27,676 nucleotides of DNA from positions 1 through 27,676 of the forward strand of contig DCVL01000017.1 of the NCBI GenBank assembly GCA_002328035.1, written 5' to 3'. This DNA is from Geobacter sp. UBA2189 (GTDB lineage: Bacteria; Desulfobacterota; Desulfuromonadia; Geobacterales; Pseudopelobacteraceae). A model generated the notes under the pieces. It was given only the letters and a program-made list of their open reading frames with translations. It did not search any database and was not told where the DNA came from. The number at the start of each line of letters is the position of its first letter. The first letter of the stretch is position 1. Shown here in pieces: positions 1 to 6,788 of the stretch. The position numbers and the translations under genes are program-made.

Positions 1-65
1 GCCTGGAAATAGAGAACAAAATTAAAGAACTTGAGGCAGAGGCTGAAAATTTTATAAACAAATAA
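1..65 (+). CDS. 3' end of an unidentified protein (partial)
   Basis: Frame 3 is open from the window edge to the TAA at 63-65 and encodes about 20 residues rich in Glu, Lys and Ile (LEIENKIKELEAEAENF). This is a typical amphipathic, probably coiled-coil C-terminus. Too little remains to assign a family. Similar tails occur in restriction-modification and many other proteins, so no function is proposed. Confidence 0.45.
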   Translation, partial: LEIENKIKELEAEAENFINK

Positions 66-187
66 ATGCATCTGAGTGTGGTCACAAATTTATTCTAAAT
101 CGGGTGTTATTTCATGCCTTTGACGCATCAGGAACCGAGTTGTTCCAGCAGACCACAAGCTATTTGCGATCAATTGCACCGCAGGGT

Positions 188-656
188 TCATCGATGAGCA
201 TGGATGAACTTATCAGCAGAGTGGTAAACCTTGGCCTTGTCTGGGGTGAAAGTGATGGCAACTAAATTCCTGGCATCAACATTCATAGCGGCATGCAGCA
301 AGCAGGTTAATGTGTCATTGACTGCTGGATGTTTGTGTACGAAAGGGTTTACATTTCGGAGGATGACACCATGCATAACAGATTGATGCGGATTCCAATT
401 GCTATGATCTGGTTTTCAGCAATCGTATGTGGCCTGAAGTTGGCCAAAGTGCATCTCATCCAAAACAGCTTGTTTGATGCTTGGGCTGTCCAGACATTCC
501 GGCAGGTTGTAATTATCTTTGTTATCGCATTTCTTTCAGCGTTTTTGAATGAAGCGATACTGCTGATTGAGTTTCTTGTATTTGGCGATGACGACACCTG
601 AACTGGAATGAGCAAGCTTGTGGAGCATGCTGGGGCGTATTGAGATATGAGTATTC
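188..656 (-). pseudogene. possible decayed gene, two in-frame stops
   Basis: One minus-strand frame reads from about 656 to 188 with only two stops, at 536-538 and 416-418. Between them it gives protein-like sequence, for example YNLPECLDSPSIKQAVLDEM and MNVDARNLVAITFTPDKAK. I do not recognise the family. It could be an old IS or accessory gene remnant, or simply chance. The opposite strand has a competing ORF at 371-601, and at most one of them is likely to be real. Confidence 0.2.
371..601 (+). CDS. possible small membrane protein (hypothetical)
   Basis: The ATG at 371 lies 8 bases after a good ribosome site (GGAGGA, 357-362). The frame is open for about 76 residues. It has two hydrophobic stretches, near residues 8-22 and 46-70, that could be membrane segments, and an acidic end (GDDDT). 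No family is recognised. Hydrophobic ORFs also arise as antisense shadows of other coding frames, so this stays a weak call. Confidence 0.2.
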   Translation: MHNRLMRIPIAMIWFSAIVCGLKLAKVHLIQNSLFDAWAVQTFRQVVIIFVIAFLSAFLNEAILLIEFLVFGDDDT

Positions 657-660
657 GGAA

Positions 661-687
661 TGTGTCAATGACTTTGAGACACGTACC
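661..687. repeat. left terminal inverted repeat of the IS
   Basis: It begins TGTGTCAATGACTTTGAGAC and continues to TACC. Compared with the reverse complement of 2232-2258 it shares TGTG, CAAT, TGAGACA and TACC in register, 19 of 27 positions. This end lies downstream of orfB. Confidence 0.85.
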
Positions 688-695
688 ATGCGAAT

Positions 696-1706
696 TTAGA
701 GAAGCGATTTTTCTCTCTCAACCGTTTTGGGCGGATTGATCCAGACGGCTTCTGGCAACTGCTTGTGTTTTGGGGCTTTAGCAACAAATCGTTCAGGATG
801 CAGCTCATATGCTCTGGTCAGCACAACCTGTCTGGCAGTTATCACTGTTTCTGTCTTGCCGTGGTGTACCACAGTAGGTGGTAGCAGATTGATGCCTGTA
901 TGTTTGTGTTCATTGTTGTACCAGGTGAAGAATGCCCGGCAGAACGCCCGTGCGTCTTCGATGCTGCCGAAACGATCAGGAAAATCAGGGCGGTATTTCA
1001 ATGTTTTGAACTGAGCCTCCGAGAACGGGTTATCGTCGCTTGTATAAGGCCGGGAATGGGTCTTTGTGATCCCCATATCCGCCATGAGAAATGCCACCGG
1101 CTTTGATTTCATCGAAGACCCACGGTCAGCATGGATGGTCAGTTGTCCCTTTTGTATGTTTTGCTTGGCACAGGTCTCTCCGATCAGCTGTCCGGCGAGT
1201 GCTGCAGATTCACTGGGCGCAACCATCCAGCCGACTACATAGCGGCTGAAGATGTCCAGAATCACGTAGAGATAGAAGTAGCTCCATTTTACTGGCCCCA
1301 GCAGTTTGGTAATGTCCCATGACCAGACCTGATTTGGGCCGGTGGCCAGCAGTTCCGGTTTTGTATAGGTTGGGTGTCGTAACTGGTCTCTGCGTTCTCT
1401 GACTTCATGGTGTTGCTCCAGAATCCGGTACATGGTGCGGATGGAGCAGAGATAACAATCTTCATCAAGGAGCGTTGCATACACCTCGTGAGGAGCCTTG
1501 TCCTGAAAACGCTCAGTATGGAGCGTATCAAGCACCTCCTGTTTTTCCGGCTCAGAGAGGCTGCGTGGTGGGGCAGGACGTTTCCTTTGCATCTTGGGAA
1601 CCAGACGTGTCGCACGGCGTCTATATATACCGGCACGCGAAATCCCGAACGCTTTACAGGCTGACTTTGTACTTATATCTGGGGTTAACGTCTCGACAGC
1701 ATCCAT
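696..1706 (-). CDS. IS3-family transposase OrfB (integrase core)
   Basis: This is the catalytic part of the transposase, 336 aa, which cuts and joins the element ends in the cytoplasm. It has an N-terminal HTH_21-like segment (about 50-105) and an rve/RNase H-like core (about 120-290). The triad is D131 (WSWDITKL), D194 (IHADRG) and E230 (DNPFSEAQFK), with exactly 35 residues between the second D and the E. The ATG overlaps the orfA stop as TAATG. The frame is also open upstream of that ATG back to the slippery site, so both reinitiation and a -1 OrfAB fusion are possible. No disabling change is seen. Confidence 0.93.
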   Translation of the reverse strand: MDAVETLTPDISTKSACKAFGISRAGIYRRRATRLVPKMQRKRPAPPRSLSEPEKQEVLDTLHTERFQDKAPHEVYATLLDEDCYLCSIRTMYRILEQHHEVRERRDQLRHPTYTKPELLATGPNQVWSWDITKLLGPVKWSYFYLYVILDIFSRYVVGWMVAPSESAALAGQLIGETCAKQNIQKGQLTIHADRGSSMKSKPVAFLMADMGITKTHSRPYTSDDNPFSEAQFKTLKYRPDFPDRFGSIEDARAFCRAFFTWYNNEHKHTGINLLPPTVVHHGKTETVITARQVVLTRAYELHPERFVAKAPKHKQLPEAVWINPPKTVEREKSLL

Positions 1707-2209
1707 TAGTCGATCTCGTTTTCCGGCGGCGTCGCCATGGTGATCCCCAGAATCTGCGAGACTTTTTTTTGAACATCGATAATCAGCTCTGCCTGTTTAA
1801 GGCGATTGGCAAGTCGAGCATTTTCCTTGCGAAGCTGAGTGTTCTCCTGGGTTGCCAGATCATGCGGAGATGGTTTGCGGCCACGCTGCTTGGGCGTCAA
1901 TGCCTCTAGGGTACCAAGGTCACGTTGGTGGCGCCATGTCTTCAGGTTTGACGAATAAAGACCCTCACGGCGCAACAAAGCTGCTACACCACCGGACCCA
2001 GCACAAGCATCGGCCTGCTGGAGAACCGACAGCTTGTACTTGGCGGTAAACTGGCGCCTGACGGCTTTGTCTGAAACCTCAGGATCAGGAACCACATCAA
2101 AGTGGAATGTAGTCGGTTCCGTTTCCGAGGGAGTGCTCGCCCTACGGGCTCCCACTCCCTCGGAAATAGTCTTAAGCATACGTACTGGCATAGTCGAAAA
2201 CCTCCCCAC
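1706..2209 (-). CDS. IS3-family transposase OrfA (DNA-binding)
   Basis: The 167-aa OrfA protein binds the IS ends and regulates transposition. Residues about 50-100 form the IS3-type helix-turn-helix (RRQFTAKYKLSVLQQADA, then SSNLKTWRHQ). Residues about 123-150 form a leucine-zipper-like coil (NTQLRKENARLANRLKQAEL). It ends with TAATG overlap into orfB. The first ~45 residues are longer than the usual OrfA N-terminus and contain a 15-codon stretch encoded by a 45-bp palindrome. The true start could lie further inside. Confidence 0.9.
   Translation of the reverse strand: MGRFSTMPVRMLKTISEGVGARRASTPSETEPTTFHFDVVPDPEVSDKAVRRQFTAKYKLSVLQQADACAGSGGVAALLRREGLYSSNLKTWRHQRDLGTLEALTPKQRGRKPSPHDLATQENTQLRKENARLANRLKQAELIIDVQKKVSQILGITMATPPENEID
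1763..1770 (-). promoter_or_regulatory. programmed -1 frameshift site of the IS (A8G)
   Basis: On the coding strand orfA reads CAA AAA AAA GTC near codon 147-149. The run of eight A followed by G is the classic IS3 slippery signal. The -1 frame from here is free of stops and runs directly through the orfB ATG, giving a fused OrfAB with the linker SLADSGDHHGDAAGKRDR. Confidence 0.75.
2122..2166. repeat. 45-bp palindrome inside orfA
   Basis: Perfect 14-bp arms (TTTCCGAGGGAGTG at 2122-2135, complement at 2153-2166) enclose a second small stem, GCCC-TAC-GGGC. The unit is exactly 15 codons in frame and encodes part of the OrfA N-terminus (EGVGARRASTPSE). It would fold strongly in the mRNA near the transposase start. 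It resembles a mobile palindromic repeat inserted in frame, or an mRNA structure that limits transposase expression. Confidence 0.8.
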
Positions 2210-2231
2210 CCTCTACACTAATTAATTGGGG

Positions 2232-2258
2232 GGTAAATGTCTCAGCTATATTGGCACA
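2232..2258. repeat. right terminal inverted repeat of the IS
   Basis: The outer end is TTGGCACA, ending at 2258. Its reverse complement starts TGTGCCAATATAGCTGAGAC and ends in TACC, matching the left end at 19 of 27 bases. The transposase promoter should lie in or near this end. Confidence 0.85.
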
Positions 2259-2542
2259 GAGGGATTTGCAATAGCTCGGTTGATGTCTGACAAGAGTCGG
2301 GTGTCTAGGTGAATCTTGATTAATATTTGGTCTGATCTTTTGGTGCTGTTGGCACAAAGGGTTGCAGTCATGCCTAAGATTGTTTTGGAAAATGCGTGGC
2401 ACGGTTAAGGCACAGATAAGGCACAGACTTGACTGTGTTAGTGGGGAATGGCTATTGGCAGGAGTTATGCATTTGAAGCAGAAAAGTCTGTGAAGCCGCA
2501 AAAAATAAGGGCCAGGTACTTGACCTGACCCGTGTATTTTGT
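2259..2542. other. intergenic stretch between IS and tRNA-Gly
   Basis: No supported gene. It contains a second copy of the sequence around the IS edge (TTGGCACAAAGGGTTGCA at 2349-2366, compared with TTGGCACAGAGGGATTTGCA at 2251-2270). It also has a direct repeat AAGGCACAGA at 2407-2416 and 2418-2427. These GGCACA-rich words may be remnants of transposition or simple repeats. Confidence 0.4.
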
Positions 2543-2617
<75 letters not shown>

Positions 2618-2631
2618 TTTGTGAGACGGTA

Positions 2632-2661
2632 CTTTTAGCAAAAAGTAAAATTGCTGTCAAT
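2632..2661 (-). promoter_or_regulatory. promoter of tRNA-Gly
   Basis: TTGACA (2661-2656), 18-bp spacer, TAAAAG (2637-2632). Predicted transcription would begin about 8 bases before the tRNA. The tRNA-Lys/Glu pair has a very similar arrangement. Confidence 0.6.
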
Positions 2662-2771
2662 CACTTTTCTGAATTTAGTCTGGAAACCATACATACAGCG
2701 AGAATAAAATCAAGAAAGTTGTTTGCCATTATGGGCGGTTAAAAAATACTTTAGAGTAGTTTATTGATTAT

Positions 2772-2954
2772 CTACCGATCACAGTCTTCCCGCCATAAGC
2801 AGTTTTCTTGTCCGCAGGATTCTGCTTTACCGGTTGAAAAGCAGGGCTCGTTTAGCTCTGCCAACTGTATCTGTCTTATAAGATCTGCTTTGCGTAATTT
2901 TCCGGCTTTTACACCAACCCCTGCTGCAATCTTTTTAATATCATCCAGCTTCAT
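2772..2954 (-). CDS. small SAP/Rho-N-like protein with Cys-rich tail
   Basis: A 60-aa protein. Residues 1-33 (MKLDDIKKIAAGVGVKAGKL, then KADLIRQIQ) match the helix-extended-helix pattern of SAP or Rho N-terminal domains, which bind nucleic acid. The tail holds four Cys (38, 47, 52, 58; CFSTGK, then CGQENCLWREDC), possibly a metal site. As I recall, such short proteins recur in Geobacter relatives. The start has a strong ribosome site (GGGAGG 5 bases upstream) and its own promoter. The role is unproven; a small DNA- or RNA-binding protein is the inference. Confidence 0.8.
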   Translation of the reverse strand: MKLDDIKKIAAGVGVKAGKLRKADLIRQIQLAELNEPCFSTGKAESCGQENCLWREDCDR

Positions 2955-2986
2955 ATAGCCTCCCTTTATGCATATTCGCTTTCAGG

Positions 2987-3014
2987 ATTATACATACTTT
3001 TGGAGGGTGGTCAA
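2987..3014 (-). promoter_or_regulatory. promoter of the SAP-like gene
   Basis: TTGACC (3014-3009), 16-bp spacer, perfect TATAAT (2992-2987), placed about 33 bases before the ATG. Confidence 0.6.
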
Positions 3015-3075
3015 ATTTTATACAAATATATCCATCAATATAAGTAAAATGAACAGGAGAAGTTGTTGAATATAC

Positions 3076-3966
3076 TTAAATGGATATGCCGGTTAATTTT
3101 AAAAGTGCCTCTTTATATTTTTCTCCCGTTTTACGAACTATTTCTTCAGGCAATTCAGGAGCTGGTGCTGTTTTTCCCCAATCGAGGGTTTCAAGGTAAT
3201 CTCTGAGAAACTGCTTATCAAAGCTGGGTTGTGGTCCCCCTGGCTTGTATTGGTCTTTGGGCCAGAATCGGCTTGAATCAGGGGTCATGCACTCATCGAT
3301 TATGATCAGTTTTCCGTCATACAGACCAAATTCAAATTTAGTGTCAGCTATGATGATACCTTTTTGATCGGCAATATCACGTGCCCGGCAATAGATTTTG
3401 ATTGTTGCTTCACGAGCCTGTTCCGCCAGATCTTTGCCGCAAATTTCAATCATTTTATCAAAGCTGATGTTTTCATCATGGGTTCCAAGCTCCGCTTTGG
3501 TAGAGGGGGTAAAGATTGGCTCTGGCAATCTGTCTGATTCTTTTAATCCCTCTGGTAATTTCATCCCACAGATTGATCCGGTATCTTTGTAATCCTTCCA
3601 GCCTGAGCCAGAAACATAACCTCTAACGATGCACTCTACAGCAAGAGGTTTTGCTTTTTTGACGAGCATTGAACGGCCTGCAAGAACTTCGGTATAGGGT
3701 TGGCAGATGGAAGGAAAATCTGCAACATCTATAGATATGATGTGGTTAGGAATTATATCTTCAATCTGTCCAAACCAGAATTTTGATATCTGAGTCAGTA
3801 CTTTGCCTTTATCCGGTATTGGCTCATTCATTATTACATCAAAAGCGGATATACGGTCGGAAGTAACCATTAAAAGGGCATCACCCAGGTCATAGATATC
3901 CCTTACCTTGCCACGGTTAACCAGCTTCAGAGCGGGAAAATCGGTTTGTTTTACAGGTTGTGACAT
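3076..3966 (-). CDS. purC: SAICAR synthetase
   Basis: Phosphoribosylaminoimidazole-succinocarboxamide synthase, an ATP-dependent cytosolic step of purine synthesis joining CAIR and aspartate. The protein is 296 aa, the longer (yeast-like) PurC form. Signatures are NRGKVRDIYDLG near the N-terminus, TSDRISAFDVIM, the VECIVRGYVSGSGWKDY block and DTKFEFG. A longer open frame extends upstream, but the ATG at 3966 is chosen because AAGGAG lies 8 bases before it and family similarity begins there; the longer version would run into ppiD. It sits 13 bases after ppiD and is probably cotranscribed with it. Confidence 0.96.
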   Translation of the reverse strand: MSQPVKQTDFPALKLVNRGKVRDIYDLGDALLMVTSDRISAFDVIMNEPIPDKGKVLTQISKFWFGQIEDIIPNHIISIDVADFPSICQPYTEVLAGRSMLVKKAKPLAVECIVRGYVSGSGWKDYKDTGSICGMKLPEGLKESDRLPEPIFTPSTKAELGTHDENISFDKMIEICGKDLAEQAREATIKIYCRARDIADQKGIIIADTKFEFGLYDGKLIIIDECMTPDSSRFWPKDQYKPGGPQPSFDKQFLRDYLETLDWGKTAPAPELPEEIVRKTGEKYKEALLKLTGISI

Positions 3967-3979
3967 TGTTAAGTCTCCT

Positions 3980-5575
3980 TTACTCGTTAACGGTGGTAAA
4001 TGCCGGATTAATGACAATCTTGGACTTGCTACGTAATTCTTTAAGCCAGTTACGTAATACCTCTTCCTGTTTTGCTGGTAAAAGCCTCTGCTTGATCTCA
4101 GTTTTTTGTGATTCAAACTCTGACTGTGGTGCTGCGACACGTTGTTTGATCCGGATGGCATACCAGCGGTTTCCCAATAACATTGGTTCCGTAAGGGCTG
4201 GTGCAGAAGTTGTTAAATCCAGCACTTTTTCCATAAGGGCCTTAGAATTGCCTATTCCTGGCAAATCACCCTTGGGGTCATAGGAAAATAGTGGGGTTTG
4301 TTGCAGTTTTAATCCGGTTGTGTCAGATGCAATTTTCTTTTGTGCTTCCACAGCCTTTTGTTTGGCAAGATCAGCCGCTTTGGCGGTTCTTACCTGTTGT
4401 TCGAGAGAGGAACGAATCTGGCTAAGCTGCTGTAACTCTGCAGGTCTTTTTTCCTTGATTTTAAAGATATAGATCCCTCTCTGGGTTTCAATCGGCCCGC
4501 CAAGCTCGCCTTGCTTCAATTCAAAGGCCTTTTTTATCAGGCCAGGTTCATTGATAAATGAGGCAGGTGGTGTATTTGCTGTAAAAAGAGCAGTATCCTG
4601 CGTTTTTGCCCCAAGCTTACCCGCAACCAGGGCTAAATCGCCTGTCTTTATATTCTGGAACAGGGTGTCGGCAGCCTTCTCATAAAGAGCTCTTGAAGCC
4701 TTCTGCCTCTGGGCATCCTGTTTTACCCTTTCCTTTACCTGTTCAAATGGGAGAGCTGCATTGTCTTTATCCATATAGCGATCAAGGTTTTTACGATAAA
4801 AGGTATCCAGTTCGTCATTACTTATCTGTTGGTTTCCCACTTGTGAGGAATGCTCAAGCAAAAGCCAGGATAGGGCGATTTTTTCAGGTGTCTTGAACTT
4901 CTCTGCATTTTTGGTCAGATAATCCTGGAGGTCGGCATCGGTTAGCTTTACCTCGGAAACAAGTTCAGGCGCACTGTATGTGACGTAATTCAGCTCCAGC
5001 CGATCTTTTTCTTTGTGAAACTGCTTAAGGGCATCTTCATCAGTTATGACAACCTTGTCCATTACTGCTTTTCGGGTCTTATCAAGTAAAAGTTCGCGCT
5101 TTTTAGAACCTTCAAAATCTTTTGGGGTAATTCTGTTGGCTTTTAGCATCTGTTGGTAAAGGGCAAAATCAAAACTTCCATCCTGTTGAAAGGCTGGCAT
5201 TGAAGAGATGGCGTTCGATATCTCTTCCTTGCTTACGGAGACCCCCTGACTTTTTGCTGCCTTAAGAATCAGGGTGGTGTCAATCAGACGATCAATCGTC
5301 TGTTGACGCAGGTTAAGTTGCTTCTCCATTTCAGGTGTAAACGCTTCACCAAAAAGCTGGCGGTAGGTCTCTGCGAGGTTCTGGTAGGCGTTTTTGTAAT
5401 CTTCAAGTGAAATGGTAGTTCTGTCGACCTTTGCTGCATATCCGCCGGATCTCCCTAGGCCTTCTTCACCCTTACCCCATACCAGGAAGATGGTTCCGAT
5501 AAATGATAGTACGATAATTACAAAAACAGCCTTGATTATAACAGATTCTTTCTTTTTCCTGATCAGATCCAGCAT
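3980..5575 (-). CDS. ppiD: PpiD-like membrane-anchored foldase
   Basis: A 531-aa periplasmic folding factor tied to the inner membrane. A basic N-terminus (LIRKKKES) and one membrane helix (about 13-33) are followed by a SurA_N-like chaperone region (about 40-190). A divergent parvulin (PPIC) domain follows (about 300-385), and a second rotamase-like segment lies near the C-terminus. Length and order fit the PpiD/SurA_N_3 family. As in PpiD, the central parvulin lacks some usual active-site residues, so chaperone activity may dominate. AAGGAG lies 9 bases before the ATG. It heads the ppiD-purC unit and is divergent from the PpiC lipoprotein. Confidence 0.9.
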   Translation of the reverse strand: MLDLIRKKKESVIIKAVFVIIVLSFIGTIFLVWGKGEEGLGRSGGYAAKVDRTTISLEDYKNAYQNLAETYRQLFGEAFTPEMEKQLNLRQQTIDRLIDTTLILKAAKSQGVSVSKEEISNAISSMPAFQQDGSFDFALYQQMLKANRITPKDFEGSKKRELLLDKTRKAVMDKVVITDEDALKQFHKEKDRLELNYVTYSAPELVSEVKLTDADLQDYLTKNAEKFKTPEKIALSWLLLEHSSQVGNQQISNDELDTFYRKNLDRYMDKDNAALPFEQVKERVKQDAQRQKASRALYEKAADTLFQNIKTGDLALVAGKLGAKTQDTALFTANTPPASFINEPGLIKKAFELKQGELGGPIETQRGIYIFKIKEKRPAELQQLSQIRSSLEQQVRTAKAADLAKQKAVEAQKKIASDTTGLKLQQTPLFSYDPKGDLPGIGNSKALMEKVLDLTTSAPALTEPMLLGNRWYAIRIKQRVAAPQSEFESQKTEIKQRLLPAKQEEVLRNWLKELRSKSKIVINPAFTTVNE

Positions 5576-5626
5576 TTAGCGGGGCTCCTTGCCTACGTCT
5601 TGAAATCACCTTAAAAGAGGTTGCAT

Positions 5627-5654
5627 ACTATACTAGCGATACAGATAAAATCAA
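5627..5654 (-). promoter_or_regulatory. promoter of ppiD-purC
   Basis: TTGATT (5654-5649), 16-bp spacer, TATAGT (5632-5627), about 50 bases before the ppiD ATG. Confidence 0.45.
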
Positions 5655-5691
5655 GATGTGATTCTGTAGGTGAAGGGTGCTTAAACTACCC

Positions 5692-5719
5692 TTGCAACAG
5701 TCTGTCCTGATGTGATAAG
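5692..5719 (+). promoter_or_regulatory. putative promoter of the PpiC lipoprotein gene
   Basis: TTGCAA (5692-5697), 16-bp spacer and an extended -10, TGT-GATAAG (5711-5719), in the 185-bp divergent region. Confidence 0.35.
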
Positions 5720-5766
5720 TTCCTACAGTTTCATTAACCTATTATTGCGTTAAAGGAGTCTTGAAA

Positions 5767-6714
5767 GTGAATATTCGTACCTCTATTAATGTAGCAGCTG
5801 CTGTCTTTGCCCTTGCAACACTGGTTGCATGTCAGGGTGGCAGTTCAAGTTCCAAGGATAGCTCCAGTTCATCAGCCAACAAGAATGCAAAGGTGATTGC
5901 TACTGTTAATGGTGCAAAGATCACCAGTGAAGATTTTGAACGTGAAGTAAAGACCTTGCCAGAATATATTCAGGCTATGGCCAGCACTCCACAAGGTAAA
6001 CAGGAGATGATTGATACTCTTGTGATGCGGGAGCTGATTCTGCAACAGGCCGCAAAAGACGGCATTGATAAGAGCAAAGATGTGGAGGAAAAACTTGCCG
6101 AGCTTAAAAAGCGTGTTGTCGTTGATACTTATCTGAAGAAAAAGGTTGAGGCAGACTCCAAGATTAGTGATGAAGAGCTGAAGAAGTTCTATGAGCAGCA
6201 TCTGGATAAGTTCAAGGCTGGTGAACAGATCAGGGCAAGTCATATTCTGGTCAAGACTGAGGCTGAAGCTCAGGCCATTCTGGATCAGCTGAAAAAGGGG
6301 GCTAACTTTGAAGAATTGGCCAAGACCAAGTCTGTAGATTCATCTGCATCCAAAGGTGGTGATTTGGGCTGGTTTGGTAAGGGTAATATGGTTCCTGCAT
6401 TTGAAAAAGCGGTGTTTAGCCTCAACAAGGAAGGGCAACTTTCCGGTATTGTCAAGACTGATTTTGGTTATCACATTATAAAATTTGTTGGAAAGCGTCC
6501 TGCTGGTACCAGAGCCTTTGATGAGGTGAAGGATCAGATTAAAGCAGCAATTATGCCTCAGAAGCAGCAGCAGGTTTTCATGAAACTTAAGGAAGATCTG
6601 AAAAAGGGAGCCAAGATTGAATTTGCCGAGCCTCCGGCAGTTCCAGCTAAACCTGAAGCTGTGGTTCCTGCTCCATCAACACCGGCTCCTGCTTCTGCTC
6701 CTGTCAAAAAATAG
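5767..6714 (+). CDS. PpiC-type peptidyl-prolyl isomerase lipoprotein
   Basis: A lipidated parvulin of about 315 aa acting on exported proteins. The signal peptide ends in LVAC (lipobox Cys 22 from the GTG). A Ser-rich linker follows, then a SurA_N-like helical region (about 42-140). A complete parvulin domain comes next (about 152-250; RASHILVK, GGDLGWFGKGNMVPAFEKA, FGYHIIKF), then a Pro/Ala-rich tail. The frame is also open from TTG 5761, but AAGGAG (5753-5758) sits 8 bases before GTG 5767 and only 2 before the TTG, so GTG is preferred. It resembles Gram-positive PrsA in layout. Confidence 0.9.
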   Translation: MNIRTSINVAAAVFALATLVACQGGSSSSKDSSSSSANKNAKVIATVNGAKITSEDFEREVKTLPEYIQAMASTPQGKQEMIDTLVMRELILQQAAKDGIDKSKDVEEKLAELKKRVVVDTYLKKKVEADSKISDEELKKFYEQHLDKFKAGEQIRASHILVKTEAEAQAILDQLKKGANFEELAKTKSVDSSASKGGDLGWFGKGNMVPAFEKAVFSLNKEGQLSGIVKTDFGYHIIKFVGKRPAGTRAFDEVKDQIKAAIMPQKQQQVFMKLKEDLKKGAKIEFAEPPAVPAKPEAVVPAPSTPAPASAPVKK

Positions 6715-6745
6715 GATTAGTCTTTTCATATCCAATCTTGATTCA

Positions 6746-6772
6746 GACAGGGTAGCTATCAGCTACCCTGTC
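6746..6772 (+). terminator. hairpin between the two foldase lipoprotein genes
   Basis: A perfect 12-bp stem (GACAGGGTAGCT / AGCTACCCTGTC) has a 3-base loop. The following ACTCTTTG is not a real T-run, so this is more likely an attenuator, processing site or mRNA-stability element than a full terminator. Confidence 0.45.
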
Positions 6773-6788
6773 ACTCTTTGAGGTATAC

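Larger units (their letters stand above)
66..660. other. 595-bp stretch without a convincing gene
   Basis: This stretch lies between the truncated first gene and the insertion sequence. Two overlapping weak coding possibilities are listed separately: a small hydrophobic ORF on the + strand and an interrupted reading on the - strand. I see no RNA gene and no convincing terminator. Accessory-type decay next to an IS is the simplest view. Confidence 0.4.
661..2258 (-). mobile_element. IS3-family insertion sequence, apparently complete
   Basis: A 1598-bp element carries leftward orfA and orfB between imperfect 27-bp terminal inverted repeats beginning TGTG. The repeats share 19 of 27 bases. The gene order, orfA with helix-turn-helix plus leucine-zipper region, the DD(35)E orfB and the A8G frameshift site are standard for IS3. 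I see no target-site duplication: GAA precedes and GAG follows. The element may therefore be old, or one flank may have been rearranged. Both reading frames are intact, so it could still be active. Confidence 0.93.

Noticed and set aside
2341..2366. Second IS end at TTGGCACA (2349-2356)
   Set aside because: Only the first 8 bases match the terminal repeat, whereas the copy ending at 2258 matches 19 of 27 positions.
2398..2430. CRISPR-like repeat (AAGGCACAGA twice)
   Set aside because: Two 10-base copies one base apart, with no spacers and no cas genes.
3967..4161. 65-residue N-terminal extension of PurC
   Set aside because: It lies inside ppiD, has no similarity to PurC, and the ATG at 3966 has a proper ribosome site.
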